From assembly GCF_000422905.1 (NCBI RefSeq), contig NZ_AUGY01000016.1, positions 51,185 to 115,184 of the forward strand: a DNA stretch of 64,000 nt, written 5' to 3'. Every line of letters starts with the position of its first letter. Within the stretch, counting starts at the first letter, position 1. Positions 36,091 to 45,203 of the stretch are shown here, in pieces. The translations under genes and the position numbers were made by a program. The notes below the pieces were generated by a model. The model saw nothing but the letters and a program-made list of their open reading frames with translations. It did no database searches and was not told where the DNA came from. The DNA is from Paenibacillus alginolyticus DSM 5050 = NBRC 15375. Lineage in GTDB: Bacteria; Bacillota; Bacilli; Paenibacillales; NBRC-103111.

Positions 36091-37874
36091 AATCCCTGTC
36101 CCTTCTCTTCGTTATCTGAGCGTTCGATTTGTTCCGGCTTCGCAGCTATCGTTTCCGCGATTTCTAGCAGTTGATTTTTCATGCCTTGATAGGATAGCCC
36201 TTCTGCAAATTGCTGCAATCTCTGTGCATAATGCCTTGGCAGTAAAGAAAGCAATGTAAGCTGGACACGATCCAAGTAATAGAACTGCTTGGCTCCGCCT
36301 TTTTCCAATATATCCATGAGCAGCCTAGGCGCATCCTGATAGTTTTGGCTGAAAAGAATCAACAACATATTAGCTGTTTTATTTCGGTTAAAATTAGGCA
36401 GCTCCTCGCATTTTTTGACTAGATAAGCCGTGACTTTCGGGTCCGGGTCTTGAGCAAATCTGCACACGAGCTCTTCCTCATCCAATTTCACAAACAGATG
36501 CACCCATCTTGAATCCCATGTTACAAAATGAGGTGAAGCAGCCTCATTTGGTTCATCTGCTTGGTGCAGCAGCGTCGGTGTCACTTCATACAATACTCGC
36601 AATAAATCTTTAGCCGCAGGCTGCTTTTTATCCTTAAGATCATGGCAAAAGCGTTCGTAGACGTCCTCTGGAGGAAGAATCTTGATGGCCGCTCTAAAGC
36701 TATAAGCAATAAACTTGCGATTGTACGCCTCATGTAAAGAAACAGCAAACCGGTCTGCCTCCGGCAGATCCAATTGCAGCAGAAGATCAGCAGCAGCCTC
36801 CTGGACAGCTTCCGTTTCCGGAACAATAAAACTAGGCATAGACAGTACTTTTTCTAGGAAATTCACGACTTCCGGTACTCTTTTGCCTTGTAAGCTGCGG
36901 ATGTCCGCCAACAACTGTTGTGCGGAATCTTCCACGTTTGTACGTTGAACGATTCGCTCCAACACATCTTCCGCATGCCCGATGACGTTGAGAGTCAAAT
37001 CATTGGCCTTGCACAATTGAATCGGCTCTATCGCAAGATCCTGATCCTTCGAACCCAGTGCCTTGTAAAGGCGAGCGATGGCTTGCTCCGTTCCAAGACG
37101 AGATAAGGCGAACAAGGCGGCTCTGCGTATCTCTTTTTTCTTATCGTCAGCTTGCTCCAGAATAAAATCCTCTTGATCAGGATAATCCCCCAGAAGTTCA
37201 ATCGCCGTGGAGCGGACTTCCGTTGAACCCTGTTTGGCAGCTTGAAGAAGGAGGTCTAAGGCAGATAGCGCAAGCAAACCATGGATAAGCTCCAATCTGC
37301 GGGCGTCACCTTTCCCGCCATCCAGCTGGAGTTGCTGCTGAAGCGCGGGAAGTGCCTCCATTCCGAGTGCGGGCAGCACCTTTCGATGAAGAAAATCGGG
37401 TATTTCTACATAACTGTCGTCTAACGCAGAAACAGCCGCAGGTATGACGCGGAAATCATGAAACAACCCATCGTCGTACCCTTGACGAAGCTGCTCCATT
37501 CGGCCCTGACCTTTTTGCGTCAATGCCTCAATGAGTGGGTGCAGCTTGCGGTAAGGGATTAACGTCGAAAGCTTCGCCCCAGTTCCTTCCACAGGAATGA
37601 GTTCCTCTTTCGTCTCCGTTTTCCCCTGCGTGTACAGCACAGAATTCAACAGTGTGCCTAATTCTAAAAGTCTGCTCGCTGAGCCACTCGTCTCGGCCTC
37701 TAGAACTTGACTAACCGCCTGAGCCATTCGATTAAACACCGGCGCTGACTCGCCCAACTTCTGCAGTTGGGGAAGCATTTTCTGCAAACGTAAATCACCC
37801 GCCGCCATCCCGCTCCCTGCTATAAACAAACGCCGCACCTCATGCTGCAGCTCAAACAATAGATCTATACTCAT
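36060..37874 (-). CDS. HEAT-repeat-like helical protein
   Basis: 604 residues, almost entirely helical. Recognisable HEAT-type repeats lie around residues 190-290 (STEVRSTAIELLGDYPDQEDFILEQADDKKKEIRRAALFALSRLG). No catalytic motif is seen. It is most likely a scaffold for the MoxR/VWA assembly. It is the second gene of the operon, 24 bp after the SWIM gene, and overlaps the MoxR gene. Confidence 0.75.
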   Translation of the reverse strand: MSIDLLFELQHEVRRLFIAGSGMAAGDLRLQKMLPQLQKLGESAPVFNRMAQAVSQVLEAETSGSASRLLELGTLLNSVLYTQGKTETKEELIPVEGTGAKLSTLIPYRKLHPLIEALTQKGQGRMEQLRQGYDDGLFHDFRVIPAAVSALDDSYVEIPDFLHRKVLPALGMEALPALQQQLQLDGGKGDARRLELIHGLLALSALDLLLQAAKQGSTEVRSTAIELLGDYPDQEDFILEQADDKKKEIRRAALFALSRLGTEQAIARLYKALGSKDQDLAIEPIQLCKANDLTLNVIGHAEDVLERIVQRTNVEDSAQQLLADIRSLQGKRVPEVVNFLEKVLSMPSFIVPETEAVQEAAADLLLQLDLPEADRFAVSLHEAYNRKFIAYSFRAAIKILPPEDVYERFCHDLKDKKQPAAKDLLRVLYEVTPTLLHQADEPNEAASPHFVTWDSRWVHLFVKLDEEELVCRFAQDPDPKVTAYLVKKCEELPNFNRNKTANMLLILFSQNYQDAPRLLMDILEKGGAKQFYYLDRVQLTLLSLLPRHYAQRLQQFAEGLSYQGMKNQLLEIAETIAAKPEQIERSDNEEKGQGLWGWIKSKMS

Positions 37875-37898
37875 GGGTTCGTCTCCTAATTCTATTCG

Positions 37899-39338
37899 TC
37901 AATAAAGTAAGCGAACGACTTCATTTGTCGTTACGATGCTTAAAGGCTGCGCCTCAAGCCTGTTAATCTTCCAATTTTGTTCGAACATAACCAGAATCGC
38001 CTGATTCTGTAAGAACGTCTTATTCAGCATAGGCAGCAAGTGAGTCGTAGGCTCGCTGAGATATGGAATGTCTGCAAGAGGAAGCTGATTGCCTTGTTCA
38101 TCTAACAGCACAAAGGATGTTTCCGTCTTCTTGATCTCAGCAAAATGCAGTAGTACGACAGGGCGCTTGTCCGAAAGTGGATTTTTAATCTGATTCTTTA
38201 CTTGTTTAATAACTTCTGGGAATGACTTGTGAGCTGAAGCACGGATTTTCTGAAAATCCTGTGAATCGGCTTCGCGTAATATCGCTTCTTCCCAACGCAC
38301 CCTCGTGTTAAGCTCCCCGGGATATTGCGCAAGTTCTTTCGCTTCGACGACTTGAAATATAGAATCTTCTTCACGTATGTATTTCGCTGCACGGAATGGC
38401 CGATACGTTCTTGTGATGTGGAGCTGTCCGCTTAGTAGGTCCGCCCAGTATCCTTCATCTATGAACTCGCCTCTCGCCTGATCCGTATAGGATCGGAACG
38501 ACAAGTGAAGCAATTCCGAGGACTCGCTGCGAACGCGACCATACTCCCTCAGTTCTGCGATTTGCCACGCATGCCCAATCCATTCTTCCAACATTGATTC
38601 CGTATCCATAGGATGATCTGGATTTTCCAATCTGCCGTTGAGATACTCCCTGCTTTTCTTGATCAACGCTTGCAGTGTAGTGAGCTGCTCGATCACGTTT
38701 GTATACAAGGTCTCCCGATCGTCATCCGCGCGGAACTGCTGCGTCAAATCACGAAGCGCCGTTTGGATACCCGGGATATAATAGTTGCCGAGCTGTTTGG
38801 CCTGCTCTTCAGCAGTTTGCATCGCCTTTTTGTCCAGGCTTCCTAGTCCTGACTGTACAAGCTGCAAGATAAGCTTCTCAGCAATACTGATTCCTTCCAG
38901 CTGTGCAGCTATTTTCTTCACTAATGCTGACTTGTTCGTCTTGCGCTTAACAACTGGAGCATCCGGGTCGACAGGTTCTTTCTTCTTTTCCTCCCGTTTC
39001 TCAGCCTTTTCCCTTTTATCCGCAATATCTTGTGGAACAGGTGCAGTGATGAACGTCTTGCCTGACGTGTAGGCATACATCAAACCGAGATTGTGTTTGC
39101 ACGGAAACTGACGGCTCGGGCATGAACAGCGGAATACGGGATTCCCCTCTTTCGCCACATCAACTGAACACTGATATGGGTCCTTCCCGCTGCCTTTACA
39201 CTCCCCAAAAATGATCGTCCCGTCCTCCGACTGACAGAGCAGCGGAAAACTATTTTTCTTCACCAAATCCTTGCCATTCTTGATCGCACTGCTGTTAAGC
39301 GCCAAACTATCTACATACGATTCCGTTAAATAATTCAT
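37899..39338 (-). CDS. SWIM zinc-finger protein
   Basis: 479 residues. A SWIM motif, CSCPSRQFPCKH (Cys-x-Cys...Cys-x-His), lies at about residues 73-84, preceded by a small beta region (ECKGSGKDPYQCSVDV). A charged Lys/Glu linker (110-135, low complexity) is followed by a helical C-terminal region. SWIM domains bind nucleic acid or protein. As the first gene of the five-gene operon it may recruit the MoxR/VWA machinery to its target. A promoter should lie in 39339-39400 but is not clear. Confidence 0.85.
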   Translation of the reverse strand: MNYLTESYVDSLALNSSAIKNGKDLVKKNSFPLLCQSEDGTIIFGECKGSGKDPYQCSVDVAKEGNPVFRCSCPSRQFPCKHNLGLMYAYTSGKTFITAPVPQDIADKREKAEKREEKKKEPVDPDAPVVKRKTNKSALVKKIAAQLEGISIAEKLILQLVQSGLGSLDKKAMQTAEEQAKQLGNYYIPGIQTALRDLTQQFRADDDRETLYTNVIEQLTTLQALIKKSREYLNGRLENPDHPMDTESMLEEWIGHAWQIAELREYGRVRSESSELLHLSFRSYTDQARGEFIDEGYWADLLSGQLHITRTYRPFRAAKYIREEDSIFQVVEAKELAQYPGELNTRVRWEEAILREADSQDFQKIRASAHKSFPEVIKQVKNQIKNPLSDKRPVVLLHFAEIKKTETSFVLLDEQGNQLPLADIPYLSEPTTHLLPMLNKTFLQNQAILVMFEQNWKINRLEAQPLSIVTTNEVVRLLY

Positions 39339-39864
39339 CTTGTACCCCTCATAACTTGGTTATACAAACAATTTCCACACTGTTCCTAAATTTTCCTTTT
39401 TCATGGGTATGAAACTCCAGCTGTGAATAGAACGAAGAACTCGAAAAACTAAATAAACGGCTTACGCCGTCCATGGGTGAGAGTGTTTATAAAGTTTGAT
39501 ACAAAGCAAGCTACGCTCAAGAGGAAAATGCTTAGACATTCATTTGCTTATCCGTGTAATGTTGTATATTTGAGACCGTCGATTCATTCGGCCAAACTTG
39601 CTCTACATTGATTTGTCTTAAATCGGGATCAATCGTCTTATAGGCAGAATTTAGGTTGCTGGATGAATGAATTCATATTCGCTGTTGAATGATGTTGTAG
39701 TAAGTGCAACAATTTATGCCTAAATCTCGCCTTGCTCCCTTCATTGTTGCATAATGTACAACAATTTAGCCCAACGTCTGCCCTCACGAAAGCTGAATGA
39801 CGCTAAAATCGTGTATTGGAAAAGCTGCTTTCGGAATGCCGAAATCTTACACTTTTTTATGTAG
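39339..39864. other. Non-coding gap with an imperfect repeat around 39696-39775
   Basis: No convincing gene. It should contain the promoter of the SWIM operon. An imperfect direct repeat is visible: GTAAGTGCAACAATTTATGCC (about 39699) and ATAATGTACAACAATTTAGCC (about 39752). The second copy lies in a short inverted repeat, TTGTTG..CAACAA. These may be remnants of a dispersed repeat. The missing 3' end of tatD is not here. Confidence 0.4.
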
Positions 39865-40428
39865 TCAAAAAATTCGTTCATCACAGATCCAGCCTGTGAT
39901 TCAGATATAAAACCCCAACTGCAAATAAATCTGAAGCTCCTGCAGGGACCCTGTAAAACAATGGACCACAGCCTTCATTGAGCCAATATAAGGCTTCATT
40001 ATGCGAACGAAATCATAATGTGCTTCACGTTCATGTAGGAAAAGCGGCATTTCCAGCTCGCAGGCAAGCTGAATCTGTTCCTCAAACCATTTCCGCTGCA
40101 CGTCGCGAGGTGAAAAATCACGGTTATAATCCAGTCCGCATTCACCAATAGCAACGACTTGAGACAGCTTCGCCAATTGACGCATCTTATCAATGGTTTG
40201 CACCGTACAATTGCGCGTATCGTGCGGATGAATCCCAGCCGTCGTAAATAATTTCCCCGGAAATTTATCGGCATAACGCGCAGCTCCTTCGCTGTTTCTC
40301 ACGCTTGTGCCAGTCAAAAGGAGTGGAGATACTCCCGCTGCTAATGCCTTTGCAACCACTTCGTCGCGGTCCTGATCAAAAGAACGATGCATCAAATTAA
40401 CTCCAATATCAATGAGTTGATCATCCAT
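39865..40428 (-). pseudogene. TatD-family metal-dependent hydrolase, truncated, with in-frame TGA
   Basis: The 175-codon ORF (39901-40428) carries DIGVNLMH, TAGIHPHD, AIGECGLDYNRDFSP, FLHEREAH and VHCFTGSLQELQIYLQLGFYI, then a TGA. The same frame continues ITGWICDER, exactly what TatD proteins have next, where the TGA replaces the usual glycine (FYIGITGWICDER). After CDER the frame reads IF and stops at 39865. So there is one nonsense codon plus loss of the last ~75 residues, including the ETDAPYL-type metal site. The start overlaps kptA by 8 bp. TatD is a DNA/RNA 3'-5' nuclease; this copy is presumably inactive. Confidence 0.85.
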
Positions 40429-40999
40429 TTAACAGTCCCACCTTTTCGTCCCCATAAACGCGACAAAACTCGGCAGGAACAGCGTCTGCAAGCCATACTT
40501 CATTGCCTGCATAGTAGAAGACTACCCCAGCATTGGAAGCTTGCTCTGCATCAATGGCTAAAATAACTAATTCCCCTCTTCGTTTACCAGCGAGCGTTGC
40601 AAAATGCAGTCCTTCGGACAAATGGACATATTGACGCTTCATGGGACGCAGCCCTTGTTTTAAAATCACAGGAGCAGCCTGCACATTCGTGCCATGGTAG
40701 AGCACAAGAGGAGGCACAGCCATTGGGTAGCTGACTTTATCATGGCTATGTCCGTATCGGGCCCGAATCCGATCGCCGATAATTTCAAATCGCTGCTTTT
40801 CACAACGCGCTACAACTTCTTCAATATCGCTTACTTTAAGCTCTGACCACTTCGTCTGTACACGAAGAATTTCTAGTAAATCAGCAATCGCACATGAACC
40901 ATCTACAGAATTCAGGATCAGACCGAAATCTTCTGGCGAATGCCGCAGTATTTTACTCATAAACTTACTTAATTTTGTTTGCACCTTATCATGTAACAT
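40421..40999 (-). CDS. kptA: RNA 2'-phosphotransferase (KptA/Tpt1)
   Basis: 192 residues from ATG 40999 (GAGG 11 bp upstream; a GTG at 41008 is too close). The N-terminal winged helix (LSKFMSKILRHSPEDFGL, about 9-26) and the ADP-ribosyltransferase-fold catalytic part with IRARYGHSH, LYHGT, RQYVHLSEG and VWLADAVPAEF match Tpt1/KptA. It removes an internal 2'-phosphate left at RNA splice or ligation junctions, transferring it to NAD. It sits in the first rtcB locus between a broken AAA+ gene and a broken tatD. Because RtcB uses 3'-phosphate or cyclic-phosphate ends and leaves no 2'-phosphate, KptA probably serves another ligation route or reverses 2'-phosphorylation. Confidence 0.92.
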   Translation of the reverse strand: MLHDKVQTKLSKFMSKILRHSPEDFGLILNSVDGSCAIADLLEILRVQTKWSELKVSDIEEVVARCEKQRFEIIGDRIRARYGHSHDKVSYPMAVPPLVLYHGTNVQAAPVILKQGLRPMKRQYVHLSEGLHFATLAGKRRGELVILAIDAEQASNAGVVFYYAGNEVWLADAVPAEFCRVYGDEKVGLLNG

Positions 41000-41044
41000 G
41001 TCAATCACGTCCTCAAATCTAATCCTTATTAATTATCACACTTC

Positions 41045-42353
41045 TCAACTAACCAAAAACCCAACCCTCACATCGGAATCCTCTTTCATCCATGACATCG
41101 TCTGCCCTTTATGCAGATCCGACTTCATCGATTTCACCAGCTTCTCGATATTCACGCTTTGCTCATAATGCCACTGAAGCGCAGCCGATACATACAATTC
41201 ATTTAACTGGGCAAAAGAACCCTTCTGTTTGCTTCACCGTTATACGAATCATTTCTTCGTTCAGAAGCTTCCCTATCCCCTTTTGCTCCAAATAGATCTG
41301 TCTCAGCTCTAGATCTGGAAGCTTGATTTCATAAGCTCGGTCGAATCTCCCTGCCCGGTTCATAAGAGCCGGATCAATTTGCTCCGGATAATTCGTTGTC
41401 CCAATGAGGAAAATGCCTTCTTTGGAAGTCGCACCATCCAAAATGTTTAAAAAGTACGACCTCGCCCGCTGAGGCATAGCGTCGATATCTTCAATAACAA
41501 GAATCATTGGCGCCATGTTAGCCGCAGCTTGAAACACCTCTTGAATAGATTCACTACCTGTGTTCTCCGTTATTTGCCAATAAGCAACAGGAGCTTTCAC
41601 GCTGCCGGCAATCGATTTGACAAGCGTCGTTTTACCATTGCCTGGCTTCCCATAGAGCAGGATGCCTCTTTTATAAGGAAGCTGATACTCTTTGAAAAAA
41701 GCACGATCCTCAGCAAAAAACTGATCGATTGAGCGATAAATGTCTGTCTTCACTTCGTCCTTCATAATGACTTCCGAACGGTCGACCATGCGAGTAATAG
41801 GAGCTAGTTCCTTCTCCATGCCATGAGGTCCATCCGTGAAAACAGTCACCTGCCTTCGGTCCAAATCCCTACGGCGCTTCCGAGCATGTTCTAGAAAACG
41901 CAACAGACTCGCATCATCCACAGCAAAAACAAAATCCTCTTCTCCGACGCCATTCATGCGAAAGATAGGTACTCTAGCTAACGCGATTCCCCAGGACGGG
42001 TAAGCAAAAACGTTATTGCGCAGTGTTGGAAACGTGCGATAAGCCGCAGCTTCACTTTCCGCATCTATTCCGAATGCACGTGACTCCATATGGTCAAATA
42101 TCTTTGTGACGAACTGCACATCACTAGACCCTGTCTTCACATCCTGTTCAAGCAGCTCCCAATACTCTTCTTTTCCATCATCACTCAAATAGGGTTAGAA
42201 GTCGTGACCATATTTCTCCCCCAGCACAGATTGAATGCGTTCTAATACATAGGCATAGTCCCCATACGCTGTTAAAGATCTGCCGTCAGACCTAAAAGGA
42301 GCCGATACAGCCGCTGATTCTTCATTCATTTTTACGATTTGAACATGTTTCAT
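41045..42353 (-). pseudogene. AAA+ ATPase with nonsense codon and frameshift
   Basis: Three pieces form one gene. Piece 1 starts at ATG 42353 inside the ATGA overlap with rtcB and encodes 52 residues to EKYGHDF, then TAA (42195-42197). The same frame continues PYLSDDGKEEYWELL to the main part: Walker A GKPGNGKTT, Walker B ILVIEDIDAMP, sensor 1 IGTTNYPEQIDPAL and NRAGRFDRA. Near 41213-41222 the frame slips: the open frame ends EGFFCPVK, while the next frame continues SFAQLNELYVSAALQWHYEQ to a stop at 41045, 45 bp before kptA. The total span is 3n+1, fitting one indel. There is no ribosome site before the TTG at 42188, so the main part is probably not translated efficiently. Confidence 0.82.
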
Positions 42354-43771
42354 TTAGCACCCTTTACTGCCGCCAAAGGCTTACATTTGGCTACAACTTC
42401 AGCCAATCCTGCTCCGACGACACTTTCAATAATTTGATCTACATCTTTGTAAGCCTGCGGTGATTCATCTAGAATCGATTCTAACGATCTTTGGTTAACG
42501 ACAATTTCCTCATCCGTACCTACTCGCATGGAAGAGGCGAATTCATTCAGCGTTATCAATCTTTTCGTCGCGCTGCGAGAGCGAATTCGCCCTGCTCCAT
42601 GACAGATGGAGTGAAAGTTGGCTTTGCCACCCTGAGCTCCTACCATAATGTAGGAAGCTGTCCCCATCGAACCCGGAATCAGTGCAGGGTGACCTGTATT
42701 TTGATAAGGCTGCGGATTATCAGGATGTCCTGCTGGAAGCGACCTCGTCGCCCCTTTTCGATGGACAAAGTAGGACTCACCCTCATGTTTTTCCTCCCAA
42801 GCATAGTTATGCATAAGATCGTACAAGGTGGTCATTTCAAACTTCGACCCAAACACATCTTTACCAGCTTCACGAATGGCATAGGTAATGAGATGGCGAT
42901 TTACAACAGCATAATTGAGCGCTGAATACATGAGATTTACGTAAGTCTGAGCTGCCGGATGATCTAAAGGTGCAAATAACAGCTTAGGATCAGCCGTTCC
43001 TAATCCGTTCATCCGCATCACCTTCAACATGTCACTGCTGCAATATTGACTCACAGAGCCGCCCCATGCACGCGAGCCCGAGTGAATCATAACGACCACT
43101 TGACCATCGAATAGTCCCCATGCTTCAGCCACCTCACGGTTCTCTTCGGCAATCTCAATTGACTGAATCTCCGCAAAATGGTTCCCATTCCCAAGCGTCC
43201 CAAGCTGGCGATGTGACCGATGCCAAACGTCGCTCGGAAATCGATTCAATGCATTTTCATCCAAAGTAAATTTGCTGCTTTCTACATGTGTAAGCGAAGT
43301 CGCCTTTCGAGGCGTATAGCCGTCGGGAATATATTTCTTTGGAAGTCCATGTAGTCCTTTGGTGACGATGTTCTCCAATCGGATGTCCGAGAAGTGACCA
43401 CGTGCGTGATCTTCAACAGGCAAATACTTCTCGATCGTCTTCACCAGCTTGCGGCGCAGCTTCACATCCTTCAGTTCATCCTTGTGCAAATTCGTCATAT
43501 GCACCCTCATGCCGCAGCCTATATCGCTGCCGACAATGGATGGTGATACATAGCCGTCATGCGTATTCCATACTGCTGTCGTGCCTATGCAAGTACCAAC
43601 TCCGACATGTACGTCAGGGGTATAGCTCATATACACTTGATTGGGAATCTGCAAATTGTTGTTAGCCATTTGAAAAACTTGATAATCAAAAGATTTAAAC
43701 AACTCAGGTCCTGCGTATACATGCACAACTCCCGAGGGGAGCTGGACCTGCTGAATATAATTTTCTTTCAT
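42350..43771 (-). CDS. rtcB: RNA-splicing ligase RtcB (first copy)
   Basis: 473 residues with the RtcB signatures: YTPDVHVGVGTCIGTTAVW, SIVGSDIGCGMRVH (Asp and Cys metal ligands), GTLGNGNHFAEIQ, VVMIHSGSRAWGG and the GMP-accepting His in ICHGAGRIRSRSATK. RtcB joins 2',3'-cyclic- or 3'-phosphate RNA ends to 5'-OH ends, using GTP and Mn. GAGAGGAAC lies before the ATG, 15 bp after the rlaP stop. Its stop overlaps the next start as ATGA. It is 60-70% identical by eye to the second copy at 46312. Confidence 0.95.
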   Translation of the reverse strand: MKENYIQQVQLPSGVVHVYAGPELFKSFDYQVFQMANNNLQIPNQVYMSYTPDVHVGVGTCIGTTAVWNTHDGYVSPSIVGSDIGCGMRVHMTNLHKDELKDVKLRRKLVKTIEKYLPVEDHARGHFSDIRLENIVTKGLHGLPKKYIPDGYTPRKATSLTHVESSKFTLDENALNRFPSDVWHRSHRQLGTLGNGNHFAEIQSIEIAEENREVAEAWGLFDGQVVVMIHSGSRAWGGSVSQYCSSDMLKVMRMNGLGTADPKLLFAPLDHPAAQTYVNLMYSALNYAVVNRHLITYAIREAGKDVFGSKFEMTTLYDLMHNYAWEEKHEGESYFVHRKGATRSLPAGHPDNPQPYQNTGHPALIPGSMGTASYIMVGAQGGKANFHSICHGAGRIRSRSATKRLITLNEFASSMRVGTDEEIVVNQRSLESILDESPQAYKDVDQIIESVVGAGLAEVVAKCKPLAAVKGAK

Positions 43772-43786
43772 TCGTTTTGTTCCTCT

Positions 43787-44569
43787 CTATGAACCCCAAA
43801 CCTCCCTCAGCGCATCTCGGAATAAAGCATCTAATGCTGCTTCTTGCTTTTCACCAGAGACAGCGATATGTTTGGCAGTTTCTTCAAAATAAGCGATTTG
43901 TCGATCTAAATAATCGTTGATTACCGTAATTTTCGGCTCTAAATCGAATTCGACACCAGCCTTTTTACGCGTCAACAACGTATATACTTCTTGTTTTAAT
44001 TTCGATTCTGGCAGCATTTGCTCCACCAGATCTTCAAAATCCATCGGCGGCATGCTGCCGTGTTCCTCAATCCATCGGCAAGCCAGTATGGGGCGTAACA
44101 CATAAAAATACTTTTTGATTTTCACATACTCACCCTGCAAATATTCCCGAAAGTTCCCTTTGGCCATATGCAAATAGTGATACATACTGGACCGCGGTGA
44201 AAAGGTTAACGGAGATAGCTGGCGGATTTGCTCCGTTACACCATATTGCTCCAAATACTGAATCGGCGACTGCAACCATTCGAGCAAAGGCGGGTTCGAC
44301 TTGCGAAACAAGTTCAGCGCCTTTTTCAAATCCCAACCGTTGATGTCCAGCTGATCACTGATCGGACGCTCAATGACATCTCTTTTCTCGAATAAGGATA
44401 AGTACCAATCCACAGGTCTAACGTAGATAAACCTCACATCATAATCACTGTCTTTCGATGGAAATCCCCAGGCTCTACTACCCGATTCGCAGGCATAGAG
44501 GATGCGTACGTCTTCTTCTTGCTCTATTCGTTTGAGCTCACTATCTATTTTTGTCATGTCAAATGTCAT
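43787..44569 (-). CDS. RlaP-type nucleotidyltransferase (YcgL-like, RNA-repair associated)
   Basis: 260 residues from ATG 44569, 8 bp after AAAGGG; the GTG at 44578 overlaps that site. The polymerase-beta-type motif YACESGSRAWGFPSKDSDYDVRFIYVRP (about 24-50) has GS...D-x-D, and LDINGWDLKKALNLFRKSNPPLLEWLQSP is characteristic of the YcgL/RlaP family that occurs with RtcB-type ligases in RNA-repair loci. It probably adds nucleotides or modifies RNA ends before ligation. It is the first gene of rlaP-rtcB-(AAA+)-kptA-(tatD), downstream of a 29-codon ORF and a terminator. Confidence 0.87.
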   Translation of the reverse strand: MTFDMTKIDSELKRIEQEEDVRILYACESGSRAWGFPSKDSDYDVRFIYVRPVDWYLSLFEKRDVIERPISDQLDINGWDLKKALNLFRKSNPPLLEWLQSPIQYLEQYGVTEQIRQLSPLTFSPRSSMYHYLHMAKGNFREYLQGEYVKIKKYFYVLRPILACRWIEEHGSMPPMDFEDLVEQMLPESKLKQEVYTLLTRKKAGVEFDLEPKITVINDYLDRQIAYFEETAKHIAVSGEKQEAALDALFRDALREVWGS

Positions 44570-44602
44570 GGGACTCACCCTTTCTTCGTATTATGAGGAC
44601 GC

Positions 44603-44636
44603 AAAAAAGCCATAGACCAACATCGTCTACGGCTTT
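44603..44636 (-). terminator. Terminator/attenuator before rlaP
   Basis: On the minus strand AAAGCC-g-TAGAC...GTCTA-t-GGCTTT (44606-44617 with 44625-44636), then TTTTTTG (complement of 44603-44608). It lies between the 29-codon ORF and the rlaP ribosome site, so transcription of the repair operon requires read-through or an unseen promoter. Confidence 0.75.
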
Positions 44637-44674
44637 ATCATGTCAAATTTAAACTAGGCCTACTCAAAGAGTAC

Positions 44675-44764
44675 CTACGTATTCGTCATTAGTCCGGTTG
44701 AGACCGATGGTATGAGGTGCTTTTCAATTGTCAGGTTATTCTTAGAAATTTGATTGCGAATCAT
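44675..44764 (-). CDS. 29-residue small ORF (leader or small protein) upstream of rlaP-rtcB
   Basis: ATG at 44764, 8 bp after AAAGGAGG, one of the best ribosome sites in the window. It encodes MIRNQISKNNLTIEKHLIP.. ending SVSTGLMTNT and stops with TAG at 44675. A sigma-A promoter with consensus -35 lies just upstream and an intrinsic terminator 40 bp downstream, so this is a complete small transcription unit. It could be a leader peptide controlling terminator read-through into the RNA-repair operon, or an independent small protein. No family recognised. Confidence 0.6.
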   Translation of the reverse strand: MIRNQISKNNLTIEKHLIPSVSTGLMTNT

Positions 44765-44796
44765 ATCGTCGGCCTCCTTTCCATTCATTTACAAAC

Positions 44797-44826
44797 ATCA
44801 TACGAGTCAAACCTAAGTACTGTCAA
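44797..44826 (-). promoter_or_regulatory. Sigma-A promoter of the small ORF / rlaP-rtcB transcript
   Basis: TTGACA (complement of 44821-44826), 18 bp, TATGAT (complement of 44797-44802). The predicted start is near 44790, about 26 bp before the small ORF. It is divergent from the antitoxin gene at 44979. Confidence 0.75.
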
Positions 44827-44978
44827 TCTGTTGCGGCGGAAAGATTAATTATAATGATCGTGTCAATTAATAAAATTTATCATTACAAATCCTGTTATAT
44901 ACCTGCTCTATTTGTTCAGTCAGCTAAATGCTGTTATGCTGTTATTATTAAAGTAAATCAGAAAGGTGGCACCTTTTT

Positions 44979-45203
44979 ATGGCAAAAAAACTGGATAGTC
45001 ACACACTAAATCTAATTAAGGAGGCTCTCTCTAAAATGGATGTTAATTATAAAAAAGTAAATATTGACTTGGAGAGCGGAGATATTACTGAAGATCCACG
45101 CAGCATGAACATAGAGGATTTATTAGCATTAGGAAAAGGAATCAGCAAAGAAAGAGCTAAAGAGTGGGCAAAGGACGTAGAGGAGGCAAGAAATGACTGG
45201 TAG
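44979..45203 (+). CDS. Probable antitoxin of the VapBC-type pair
   Basis: 74 residues, acidic at the C-terminus, small, and overlapping the PIN-domain toxin gene by 11 bp, the usual antitoxin-toxin arrangement. No clear ribbon-helix-helix or AbrB pattern, so the family is not fixed. GAAAGGTGG lies 10 bp before the ATG. The C-terminal helix SKERAKEWAKDVEEARNDW would be the toxin-neutralising part. Codon use is more AT-rich than the neighbours, consistent with acquisition. Confidence 0.75.
   Translation: MAKKLDSHTLNLIKEALSKMDVNYKKVNIDLESGDITEDPRSMNIEDLLALGKGISKERAKEWAKDVEEARNDW

Noticed and set aside
39880..39903. TGA followed by a hairpin in tatD as a selenocysteine codon with SECIS-like element
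   Set aside because: The family has Gly there, the hairpin directly abuts the TGA and lacks a typical SECIS loop, and the C-terminus is lost anyway.
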